From Citroniella saccharovorans (GTDB lineage Bacteria; Bacillota; Clostridia; Tissierellales; Peptoniphilaceae), in contig NZ_JAYKOT010000003.1 in the NCBI RefSeq assembly GCF_035481615.1, positions 496,001 to 560,000 of the forward strand: a stretch of 64,000 nt of DNA. Reading direction: 5' to 3'. Shown in pieces: positions 1 to 7,842 of this stretch. Within the stretch, counting starts at the first letter, position 1, and every line of letters starts with the position of its first letter. The notes under the pieces are model-generated. The model ran no database searches and was not told the DNA's origin. It worked only from the letters and a program-made list of their open reading frames with translations. The position numbers and the translations under genes were made by a program.

Positions 1-1
1 T

Positions 2-118
2 AATGGAGTAGCAACTCTTCCAGCAAAGGAATTATTATCTAAAAGAATTCCAGAAATGCCAGCAAAACTAGTACCATTATTTGAAGAACTTTGGAATGAG
101 AATGTTTTAAATAAGTAA
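2..118 (+). CDS. C-terminal end of ABC transporter substrate-binding protein (partial)
   Basis: The open frame enters from the left edge and runs 38 codons to a TAA at 116-118. The visible tail reads like the last helix of a periplasmic-type solute-binding protein (a PAKLVPLFEELWNENV-like end). The identity rests mainly on context, because two permeases and an ATPase of one uptake system follow immediately in the same direction. In Gram-positives this component is normally a lipoprotein that captures the substrate outside the membrane. The substrate cannot be told from this fragment; the downstream permease pair is of the polyamine/iron/thiamine-like type. Confidence 0.55.
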   Translation, partial: NGVATLPAKELLSKRIPEMPAKLVPLFEELWNENVLNK

Positions 119-119
119 G

Positions 120-987
120 ATGAGAAAAAAAAAGGTTAGCCTATTTATATGTAGCACCACTAACAGCCTTTATTTTACTAATAGTTTTTTTATCGATATC
201 TGAGTCTATCAAACAGTCTTTCGGAATTTTTGAAGCTATAGGGATGAATGAATTTACTTTAAAATACTATAAAGAAGTACTTTCTGGTGAGGAGTTTAAA
301 AATTCATTCATCTTTTGCCTCAGATATTCTTTAATTTCAAGTGCTATTTCAGTAATTTTGGGGACAGTCATTGCTATATATATAAAAAGAAATAATGATA
401 ACTTTTCTTATAGCGTTTTAAGATTATCCATAATAATTCCCCACATGGTTGTAGGTTTTATTATTTTTGGCATGCTAAGCAAGACAGGTTTAATTTCTAG
501 AATTTTATATAGCCTTGGCTTAATTAATTCTATGGATCAATTTCCAAATTTGATTTATGACAGGGATGGAATTTCTCTAATAATTTCTTTTGTATATAAA
601 GAGTTTTGCTTTATTGCCTTTACACTTGTTGCTGTTCTAAAGAGAATTAAGGATGAATATAGGGATCAGTCTTATGTACTTGGTGCAAATAAGATAAAGA
701 CATTTTTTTATGTAACACTACCTATGATTTTACCAAATATACTTTATTCATTTATAGTAATATTTTCTTTCTCATTCTCTTCCTATGAACTTTCCAATAT
801 TTTAGGACCATCAACTCCTAAATCACTTGCAACTATTGCTTATAACTACTACACAAGCCCACTTCTTACAGATAGGCCCTATGCGATGGTTTATAATTCA
901 ATCTTATTACTAGTTGGACTTGTTGCTTTTATAATATTTGTTCTAGTTTATAGGAAGGTGGTTATTAAGGAGGCAACTTATGAGTAA
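120..987 (+). CDS. ABC transporter permease, first subunit (frame broken in an A9 run)
   Basis: Integral membrane subunit of an uptake ABC transporter, about 288 residues once the frame is restored. An ATG at 120 lies one base after the upstream stop. Its frame reads M-R-K-K and then leaves the correct frame inside nine A's (125-133). With eight A's the frame continues through a first membrane segment (AYLYVAPLTAFILL...) into the long open frame whose first internal ATG is at 244. The body has about six hydrophobic segments, and an EAA-like loop (YVLGANKIKTFFYVTLPMI) near the end contacts the ATPase. The gene overlaps the second permease by 8 bp, which indicates translational coupling. The substrate is unknown; polyamine, iron or thiamine-like are all possible. 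Confidence 0.75.
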
Positions 988-1750
988 AAAACTTTTAAGA
1001 CTTTTCTTAATTATTTTTATATTATTTCCCCTTCTATTTACTCTAATTTGGGCATTTACTGAAAATTGGGAGTATGGTAAATTATTTCCTCAAGCTTTTT
1101 CTATTAGGGCTTGGAAATCTCTTTTTTTAAACAAAAATAATATTAAGATAATTTTAAATAGTTTGTATATTTCATTTATTGCTTCTATAATTTCAATTAT
1201 TATTAGTTATCCAGCAGCAAAAGCTATTGCCCTATATGATTTTAAGGGGAAAAGTTTGTTTAGATTAATTGTTTTTCTACCTATCGTTATACCAGTAACC
1301 TCGGTTGCAATCGGCTTGCATTTAAATTTGTTAAGATTAGGCCTAGCTAATACAAAAGCTGGAGTTGTTTTAGTTCATGCCTTTCCAGCCATACCTTATG
1401 CCTTTATGATTTTAGAACCTATTTTTTCATCTATAGGTGAAAATTACGAAAATCAAGCAATATTATTAGGAGCAAGTGGCCTAAAAAAATTTCTTTATGT
1501 AAATTTGCCTATGATGTTACCAGGACTTAGAAGTAGCTTTTTTATGAGCTTTGTTGTTTCATTCAGTCAATATTTTTTAACATTTTTAATCGGTGGAGGG
1601 CTTGTAAAAACTTATTCAACTATTGTTTTTCCAGTTATAAGCAATAAGGATAGACACGAAGCTTCAGTTTTTTCAATAGTTTTTATTTTAATATTATTAC
1701 TTGTTGGTTTTATTACATTTAGACTTGGAAATAGGAAGGAGGATGACTAA
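980..1750 (+). CDS. ABC transporter permease, second subunit
   Basis: A 256-residue membrane protein with six predicted hydrophobic segments and a clear EAA-type cytoplasmic loop (ILLGASGLKKFLYVNLPMML, about residues 160-180), the coupling helix region that docks on the ATPase. It is paralogous in layout to the preceding permease and forms the other half of a heterodimeric channel. The start ATG overlaps the upstream gene by 8 bp and follows an AAGGAGG ribosome binding site at 968-974. The stop overlaps the ATPase start (TAATG). Tight coupling of binding protein, two permeases and one ATPase is typical of the spermidine/putrescine, iron and thiamine families. Confidence 0.85.
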   Translation: MSKKLLRLFLIIFILFPLLFTLIWAFTENWEYGKLFPQAFSIRAWKSLFLNKNNIKIILNSLYISFIASIISIIISYPAAKAIALYDFKGKSLFRLIVFLPIVIPVTSVAIGLHLNLLRLGLANTKAGVVLVHAFPAIPYAFMILEPIFSSIGENYENQAILLGASGLKKFLYVNLPMMLPGLRSSFFMSFVVSFSQYFLTFLIGGGLVKTYSTIVFPVISNKDRHEASVFSIVFILILLLVGFITFRLGNRKEDD

Positions 1751-2409
1751 TGACCTCTATATTGGAATTAAAAGAAATTGAATTTTGCTATGATAGTTCA
1801 ATTAAAATATTAGATAAAGTTAATTTAAAGGTTGATGAAGGAGAAGTTATAACTATTTTTGGTAAATCAGGTATTGGAAAGTCTACGCTCTTAAAAATAA
1901 TTTGCGGATTATTAGAGGCTAAATCTGGAAAAGTTTATTTAGATGGAAAAGATATTACTAATATACCTGCAAACAAAAGAAACATAGTTATGACGCTGCA
2001 AGATTCTTACCTATTTCCACACATGACAGTTGAAGATAATATAGGATTTAGTATGAAGATGCATGGCAAGAATAAGACTGAAATTAAGGAAAGAGTAAAT
2101 GAGCTTCTAAATATGATTGGTCTTTCTGGATATGAAAAGAAAAAGCCTAAGGAATTATCAGGTGGAGAGAAAAAAAGAGTAGCTCTTGCTAGAGCAATTG
2201 CTGATTATCCTAGACTAATTTTACTAGATGAACCTTTTACTGGACTTGATGAGGAAATTAAAAATCAAATCTTGGAAATAGTTAAGCTTTTGAATAAAAA
2301 ATATAATACTAGCTTAATTTTAATAACACATGATATTCATGAAGCTAAGACCCTTTCTGATCGAATTATTAAATTAGAGGATGGAAAATTTAAAGATTTT
2401 ATTTTTTAA
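1750..2409 (+). CDS. ABC transporter ATP-binding protein
   Basis: A 219-residue nucleotide-binding subunit that powers the two upstream permeases from the cytoplasmic face. All motifs are intact: Walker A GKSGIGKST (residues 38-46), Q-loop around Gln84, signature LSGGE (136-140), Walker B LILLDEP (156-162) and the switch His in ITHD (192-195). The protein is short for the polyamine/sugar families and lacks the C-terminal OB-type regulatory domain, so it resembles compact YnjD or FbpC-like ATPases. It is the last gene of the operon; a hairpin terminator follows at 2476. Confidence 0.88.
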   Translation: MTSILELKEIEFCYDSSIKILDKVNLKVDEGEVITIFGKSGIGKSTLLKIICGLLEAKSGKVYLDGKDITNIPANKRNIVMTLQDSYLFPHMTVEDNIGFSMKMHGKNKTEIKERVNELLNMIGLSGYEKKKPKELSGGEKKRVALARAIADYPRLILLDEPFTGLDEEIKNQILEIVKLLNKKYNTSLILITHDIHEAKTLSDRIIKLEDGKFKDFIF

Positions 2410-2475
2410 ATTTAGTTAGTATTTTTATCAAGTAATATTTAATATAAAAATATAATAAAAGTAGAAAAATATTTT

Positions 2476-2507
2476 AAGCCCTTTTCAAAAATGAAAAAGG
2501 GCTTTTA
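2476..2507 (+). terminator. Rho-independent terminator of the ABC operon
   Basis: An 11-12 bp hairpin (AAGCCCTTTTC pairing with GAAAAAGGGCTT) closes with a run of T's. It lies 66 bp after the ATPase stop and just before the end of the convergent gene, so it may serve both strands. Confidence 0.85.
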
Positions 2508-2523
2508 TCTTTCCTTAAAAATA

Positions 2524-3114
2524 TTATAGAAAATAAAATAAGAAAAATAGACCTGCGCCTAATAGTACACCTGTTATAAGGTCTATAATAACATGCTGTT
2601 TAGTGAAGATAGTTGAAACAATTATACCAACTGAAACTAAAATATAAACAGACATTAATACTGGTGATAAAGAAAAGTTTAAAATTGCTGCAAGTAGAAC
2701 TAGTGTTGATATAGAGCAGTGCATACTTGGCATACAATTTACGCCTTTGTAGCTATATTTATATACATATTTAAGCATCCATCCATATTTAATTTCGCTT
2801 AAGTTTTTAGGCCTTTCAAAAGTTGTAGGATAGGCCATATAGATTATTATGCTAATTATTATGTCTAAAATCCATGCCTTTATATACACTTTATAATAAG
2901 CCTGTGAAATAAGAAAAAGATTTATAGGAAAGATTGCTATAAGCGGAAACCAAAGTATATATATAAGTGTAAAGAGTGGTAGAACTGGAATTTTCTTATC
3001 AAATTCTGTAGCGATATTTTTAGGTTTTTTTTGAAAATATTCACATCCGAAATATAAAATTACCTGCAGACTAAGTATTATTATTTGATTTATTATAACT
3101 CTTTTAAGATCCAT
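2524..3114 (-). CDS. PAP2-family membrane phosphatase
   Basis: A 196-residue membrane protein with about five hydrophobic segments. It has the core PAP2 signature: PSMH (motif 2, near residue 128) and a motif 3 H-x-x-x-D (KQHVIIDL, near residue 172). The Arg of motif 3 that usually precedes the His is not obvious. PAP2 enzymes remove phosphate from phosphatidic acid, undecaprenyl diphosphate or similar lipids at the outer membrane face. The sequence recalls the inositolphosphotransferase/PAP2 branch as well. It is a single gene transcribed against both neighbours. Confidence 0.75.
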   Translation of the reverse strand: MDLKRVIINQIIILSLQVILYFGCEYFQKKPKNIATEFDKKIPVLPLFTLIYILWFPLIAIFPINLFLISQAYYKVYIKAWILDIIISIIIYMAYPTTFERPKNLSEIKYGWMLKYVYKYSYKGVNCMPSMHCSISTLVLLAAILNFSLSPVLMSVYILVSVGIIVSTIFTKQHVIIDLITGVLLGAGLFFLFYFL

Positions 3115-3382
3115 ATAATTCTCCTAAATTTTAATTCAGATATAGGATAGCAGTATTTATTATAATTTGCAAATAAGAAATTTTTAAACAAACAACTGCT
3201 TTTTTGATAAATATATATTTTAATATTAAATGGATATATAAGATCAAAGGAATATAAATCTATAAAAACATATAAAATCAAAATAGATAGAATATGGGTA
3301 TATTAAAAATGTTAAAAGAAGTGTATAGAGTAAGTTAAATACATTTTATTTATTAATTTTTAGAAAAAAGAAAGGGGAAGTT

Positions 3383-4555
3383 ATGAAAGACTTTACATTT
3401 AATATTCCAACTAAAATTTATTTTGGAAAGGATAATTTAGATAAATTACCTGAAGAGATTAAAAAATATGGAAAAAAAGTACTTTTAGTTTATGGAAAAA
3501 ATAGCATAAAGAAAATTGGCTTATATGATGAAATAGTTGAATTATTTAAAAAAAATGATATTAAATATTGGGAGGTGTCTGGTGTTGTTCCTAATCCAAG
3601 AATTGATAAAGTTCGAAAGGGTGTAGAAATTGTAAAAAAAGAAAAGATTGATTTTATTCTTGCAGTGGGAGGAGGATCTACAATTGATACTGCAAAGCTA
3701 ATTGCTGTTGCTTCTCCAATCGAGGAAGATCCATGGGATATTGTAATTAGAAAAGTAACTCCTAAAAAAGGACTTCCAATTGGGACAATTTTAACTCTTT
3801 CAGCAACTGGAAGTGAGACGAATACATCTAGCGTAATTACTAACGAAGAAACAGGTCAAAAACTTGGATGGGCTAGTGAATATGCAATGCCAAAATTTTC
3901 TTTTATGAATCCAGAATATACTACTTTTGTAAATAGCTACCATACAGCTGCTGGAACATCTGACATAATGAGTCATACTATGGAAAATTATTTTTCTCTA
4001 AATGATGGTGCATATTTACAAGATAGAATGGCTGAAGCTATTTTAAAAACTTGTATTTATTATGGCCCAATAGCCATGAAAGACCCAGACAATTATGAAG
4101 CTAGAGCTAATCTTATGTGGGCAGGAACATGGGCAATAAATGGTTTATTAGATTCAGGAAAAGACACAGCCTGGTCTGTGCATCCTATGGAACATGAGCT
4201 TTCAGCAAAAAGAGATATAACACATGGAGTTGGCCTTGCCATACTCACTCCTTATTGGTTAGAATATTCTCTAAGTGAAAAAACAGAAGAAAAAATAGCA
4301 GACTTTGGCTACAATGTTTTTGATATAGAAAAGGGTAACTCCAAAAGGGAGGATGCTGAAGAAGCAATAAAGGCTTTAAGAGAATTTTTTATATCACTTG
4401 GCATACCAAAAAGACTAAGAGATGTAGACTTTAAGGAAGATGAACTTAGAGATATGGCTAAAAATTGTGTGGAAAATAGAATAAAACCAGAGATAAATGG
4501 CTTTATTCACTTAGAAGAAGAGGACGTTTATCAAATATATAAAATGGCTTTTTAA
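3383..4555 (+). CDS. Iron-containing alcohol dehydrogenase (butanol dehydrogenase-like)
   Basis: A 390-residue NAD(P)H-dependent dehydrogenase of the group III iron family, probably reducing butyraldehyde or acetaldehyde to alcohol during fermentation. The cofactor loop GGGSTIDTAK spans residues 96-105. The metal ligands fit Asp194, His198, His267 and His281, in DIMSH and HPMEHEL...DITHG. The N-terminus (FNIPTKIYFGKDN) is typical of the YugJ/Bdh group. An AAAGGGG ribosome binding site precedes the ATG. It is a single-gene unit with its own terminator. The exact aldehyde is not readable from sequence. Confidence 0.9.
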   Translation: MKDFTFNIPTKIYFGKDNLDKLPEEIKKYGKKVLLVYGKNSIKKIGLYDEIVELFKKNDIKYWEVSGVVPNPRIDKVRKGVEIVKKEKIDFILAVGGGSTIDTAKLIAVASPIEEDPWDIVIRKVTPKKGLPIGTILTLSATGSETNTSSVITNEETGQKLGWASEYAMPKFSFMNPEYTTFVNSYHTAAGTSDIMSHTMENYFSLNDGAYLQDRMAEAILKTCIYYGPIAMKDPDNYEARANLMWAGTWAINGLLDSGKDTAWSVHPMEHELSAKRDITHGVGLAILTPYWLEYSLSEKTEEKIADFGYNVFDIEKGNSKREDAEEAIKALREFFISLGIPKRLRDVDFKEDELRDMAKNCVENRIKPEINGFIHLEEEDVYQIYKMAF

Positions 4556-4573
4556 TATATTAAATTAGCCTCT

Positions 4574-4611
4574 AAAGATTCCGATATAAAGTATTTCGGG
4601 ATCTTTTTTTT
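4574..4611 (+). terminator. Terminator after alcohol dehydrogenase
   Basis: A 9 bp stem (AAGATTCCG with CGGGATCTT, one G-T pair) is followed by eight T's, 19 bp downstream of the stop. Confidence 0.9.
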
Positions 4612-5051
4612 AGAGAAAAATTTTTAAATTAACTGATTTAAAAAGAAGATGTATAAAAATTTATAAGCATTATAGAAATTTTTTACAAACAAATATTACT
4701 AGTATACTTTTTATTAAATAACTGTCTTTTAGAAGAAATATATATTAATTATATAAACTTAAATATATTGAATATTACACTCTAATTTGATATACTAAAA
4801 ATAAGAGATAATATCGATAAAATATAAGTTAAATAATAATTGTAGAGAATTTGCCTTTAGCGAAAAATCAAACATATTCTAAATATGAAGCCTATACCTT
4901 ATCAAGAAAATGTATAATTAGCAGAAAGTGCTTGATAAACAAAAAAGAACAGGAAATAGTTAGTGATTTAAAGATTATTTATTAACCTAAATACAAAAAT
5001 ATGACTTTAATATATAGGTCTTAACCTACTTATTAGAAATGAGGGATACTA
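4612..5051. other. Intergenic region, 440 bp, no gene recognised
   Basis: Very AT-rich. It presumably holds the promoter of the lipoprotein at 5052, but I see no consensus -35/-10 pair. A 44-codon open frame (TTG at 4851, stop at 4985) lacks a convincing ribosome binding site and is not called. Confidence 0.5.
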
Positions 5052-6542
5052 ATGAAAAATAAATTTTTTAAAACGATTAACTTAGCATTTATTTTATCTC
5101 TTGCATTTTTTTCATCTTGTAATTTAGATAATAAAAACCTAGATGATAGAGATAAAGAGAGTAAAAAAGAAAATATAAATTTAACAGATTCAATTAATCC
5201 TAATGAAGATAAGAATGAAGAAAAAACTGATAATATTTCAAAAAATGATAGGAAAGATAAAAAATTTACAGAAAATTTAGTTGTTGATAGAGAGATTTGG
5301 AAGGAAATATCAAATCAGGAGATAAAAGAAAAAGCTAGTCTTCAAATAAGTGGTATCCATCTACCTAAAATACTTTTACACTCTGAAGATGCTAAAAAGG
5401 CTAATGAAGAGATAGATGATTTAGCTGAAAAGGTAAAAGATGCTTATGAAGATTCTATAGAAAATGCTTCTGATTTAGCTGAAGATTTAAATAAATTTGT
5501 AAGCTCAACATATTCTTTTTATCAAGATGATAAGATTCTTAGCATTTTTATAGATATGACCAAAGATCCATTTGATGAAAATGAAAAATATAAAATATAT
5601 AATTTTTCACTACCTGAAGGAGATTTAATTAAAGATACAGAAGTTCTTAAAAAACTTGGGTTTAATGATGATCAAATATTATTAGCAATGGAGAATACTA
5701 TTGCAAATGATTTTTATTTTAAAAAGACGTTTGAGATATTTTATATGGGAAATGTAGATTTTATTAATGAAAGTCAATTTATAGAAGGTAGCAGCTTAAT
5801 AAACTTTTGGAAAAGTTATAGTGATAATAAAAGTAGCATATACTTAGATGAAGCTGGCAAACCTTATTTTGTATATGATCAGTATTCATCAGCTTTAGAT
5901 AAGAAGCTTGTGAAGGTTTCAAAGCTAGACTCTATTCCATATATAAATAGTGAATTTTCATCTAATTATTTTAAAATAGCTAATAAGCTTGGTATAAAAG
6001 ATGAAAAAAATAAGGGCTTTATTATTTATATGGGGGAAGCAAATGATGAAGGTAGCCTAATTAAAATGGCAAAAAAACTTTTCTTGTGGCAAATAATTTA
6101 CAATGACTATAAAGATCCAAATCTACTATTAGATTTAAGAGAAAATCCTGACAATAAAAATTTAGATTTAATAGGTAGCGAGTTTTACTTATTTATTCCT
6201 AAATATGAAAATTCCGTGGTGAGCTTAAAAGAACTTCAACTTGATAGTAGTGGTCAGCCTAAAGAAACTGAAAATGATATATTAGATAAAATGGCAGTTA
6301 GAGGGCCAGTCCTAATTTGTCAAAGCCCAAGTGAAACTGCACCTAGTGCTAAGATTAAGCTTCAATATAGGGATGATTTTTTTGAGTTTTCACCAAGTAT
6401 TAGCGGAAAAGATGGATCATTAATTTTACCAGATGAAATTATAGATGCTGAGAAAATTATAGATTGGGATAGGCTAATTGAATCTGAAACTTACTCTTAT
6501 GTGCTTTATGAAAAAATAATGAAATTTATGCATAAAGGCTAG
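5052..6542 (+). CDS. Lipoprotein with RsiV/DUF4163-like region
   Basis: A 496-residue exported lipoprotein. The N-terminus is a lipoprotein signal with a lipobox ending FFSSC (Cys23), followed by a charged Asn/Lys/Asp/Glu-rich linker (about 24-80) that would tether the folded part away from the membrane. From about residue 95 it has the pattern HLPKILLHSEDAKKANEEID, which resembles the start of the DUF4163/DUF3298 (RsiV, PdaC) fold found in extracellular sensor or lysozyme-binding proteins. That link is inference from pattern memory. The function is unknown. It is a single gene with its own terminator. Confidence 0.7.
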   Translation: MKNKFFKTINLAFILSLAFFSSCNLDNKNLDDRDKESKKENINLTDSINPNEDKNEEKTDNISKNDRKDKKFTENLVVDREIWKEISNQEIKEKASLQISGIHLPKILLHSEDAKKANEEIDDLAEKVKDAYEDSIENASDLAEDLNKFVSSTYSFYQDDKILSIFIDMTKDPFDENEKYKIYNFSLPEGDLIKDTEVLKKLGFNDDQILLAMENTIANDFYFKKTFEIFYMGNVDFINESQFIEGSSLINFWKSYSDNKSSIYLDEAGKPYFVYDQYSSALDKKLVKVSKLDSIPYINSEFSSNYFKIANKLGIKDEKNKGFIIYMGEANDEGSLIKMAKKLFLWQIIYNDYKDPNLLLDLRENPDNKNLDLIGSEFYLFIPKYENSVVSLKELQLDSSGQPKETENDILDKMAVRGPVLICQSPSETAPSAKIKLQYRDDFFEFSPSISGKDGSLILPDEIIDAEKIIDWDRLIESETYSYVLYEKIMKFMHKG

Positions 6543-6554
6543 ATTTAATAAACT

Positions 6555-6597
6555 AAGGAAGCTATGGAATTTTTTTGATATAGCCTTCCTTTTTTAT
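6555..6597 (+). terminator. Terminator after the lipoprotein gene
   Basis: A stem AAGGAA-GCTAT with ATAGCCTTCCTT (one bulge) is followed by a T-rich tract. Confidence 0.8.
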
Positions 6598-6670
6598 TTT
6601 AAAAAAGTAATTTGAGGAATAAATTAGCAATATTGGGTATAATATAAATATGTAAAAGGTAGGTAGTTTA

Positions 6671-6958
6671 ATGATTAATGATATTTTAAATAACTTTAAA
6701 AACGAGAATTATTTACTTATTGATGTAAGATACGATTTTGAATATGAAATGGGCCACATTCCTGGTGCTATTAATTTGCCTTTAAATAATATTATAGAGC
6801 TTGAAAATCTAGAGCCTTCAAAAGATAGAACTATTCTTCTTTACTGTGCAAGTGGCAACAGATCTGAAAAAGCACTAGCTATACTTAGAGCAAATGGTTA
6901 TATAAATGCTATAAATATTGGAGGGGTAGGCTCATACAAGGGACAATTAGAAAAATAA
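6671..6958 (+). CDS. Single-domain rhodanese-like protein
   Basis: A 95-residue cytoplasmic rhodanese. The catalytic loop CASGNRS begins at Cys59, the residue that carries the persulfide, and Asp18-Val-Arg20 is the conserved strand motif. Small rhodaneses move sulfane sulfur between thiols or detoxify reactive sulfur; the partner is not known here. The gene is 14 bp ahead of an ADP-ribosylglycohydrolase and they are probably co-transcribed. A TATAAT at 6638 sits 33 bp upstream but lacks a well-spaced -35. Confidence 0.88.
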   Translation: MINDILNNFKNENYLLIDVRYDFEYEMGHIPGAINLPLNNIIELENLEPSKDRTILLYCASGNRSEKALAILRANGYINAINIGGVGSYKGQLEK

Positions 6959-6972
6959 AAGGAGTTGGAAAT

Positions 6973-7761
6973 ATGTTAGGTGCTATAGTTGGAGACGTTG
7001 TAGGTTCAAGGTTTGAATGGAACAATATAAAGACTAAAGATTTTGAACTATTCACTGACAAATGCGATTTTACAGATGATAGTGTAATGACTTTAGCAAT
7101 CGCAAAAGCTCTGACTGAGTCTAAAGATAATTTTATGGACTTAGAAGAAAAAACTATATATTATATGCAAAAACTTGGCAGAAAATATCCTGATAGGGGT
7201 TATGGTAATCATTTTTTAGAATGGATTTATGATGATAATCCAAAAGCATATAATAGTTTTGGAAATGGTTCAGCTATGAGAGTTTCCCCTGTTGCTTATG
7301 TTGGGAAAACTTTAGATGAGGTTAAAAAGCTATCTAGAGTTGTAACCTCAGTTAGCCACAACCACCCCGAAGGAATAAAAGGCGCTGAATGTACAGCAGT
7401 AGCAATTTTTTTAGCAAAAAATGGTAGTAGTAAGCAGGAAATAAAAGATCTAGTATCTTCAGAATATTATGATATAGATTTCACTTTAGACCAAGTAAGA
7501 GAAGCTTATCAATATGATGTAACTTGTATGGGAAGTCTGCCTATTTCTATAGTTTCATTTCTTGAAGCTAATAGTTTTGAAGATGGTATAAGAAATGTGA
7601 TTTCTGTTGGGGGAGATTCAGATACACTTGCTGCAATAGCTGGTCCAATACTTGAAGCTTATTATGGGATTCCAGAAGAGATAAAGGAAAAATCTTTATA
7701 CTTTTTAAATCCAGAACTAATTAAAATATATGATGATTTTTTTGATAAATTTCCTAAGTAG
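6973..7761 (+). CDS. ADP-ribosylglycohydrolase family protein
   Basis: A 262-residue protein of the DraG/ARH fold, which hydrolyses ADP-ribose from proteins or small molecules using a di-metal site. The metal-binding motifs are present: FTDDSVMT (Thr34, Asp35, Asp36) and GGDSDT (Asp215, Asp217, Thr218). Family motifs GNGSAMRVSP (98-106) and SHNHPEGIKGAE (128-139) are also clear. An AAAGGAG ribosome binding site fits the ATG. It sits in a likely two-gene operon with a rhodanese. The substrate is unknown and no ADP-ribosyltransferase is visible nearby. Confidence 0.9.
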   Translation: MLGAIVGDVVGSRFEWNNIKTKDFELFTDKCDFTDDSVMTLAIAKALTESKDNFMDLEEKTIYYMQKLGRKYPDRGYGNHFLEWIYDDNPKAYNSFGNGSAMRVSPVAYVGKTLDEVKKLSRVVTSVSHNHPEGIKGAECTAVAIFLAKNGSSKQEIKDLVSSEYYDIDFTLDQVREAYQYDVTCMGSLPISIVSFLEANSFEDGIRNVISVGGDSDTLAAIAGPILEAYYGIPEEIKEKSLYFLNPELIKIYDDFFDKFPK

Positions 7762-7842
7762 AATATATAGATTAAATTAGGTTTATTTATAATATTAATT
7801 ATGAAAAAATAAATATTTTTTTAAAAGAAAGGAAGGATTATT

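Noticed and set aside
3093..3281. Minus-strand open frame of 62 codons upstream of the PAP2 gene
   Set aside because: It overlaps the PAP2 start, is AT-rich in the promoter region and has no ribosome binding site.
4851..4985. 44-codon open frame from a TTG
   Set aside because: No usable ribosome binding site, AT-driven composition, and no recognisable similarity.
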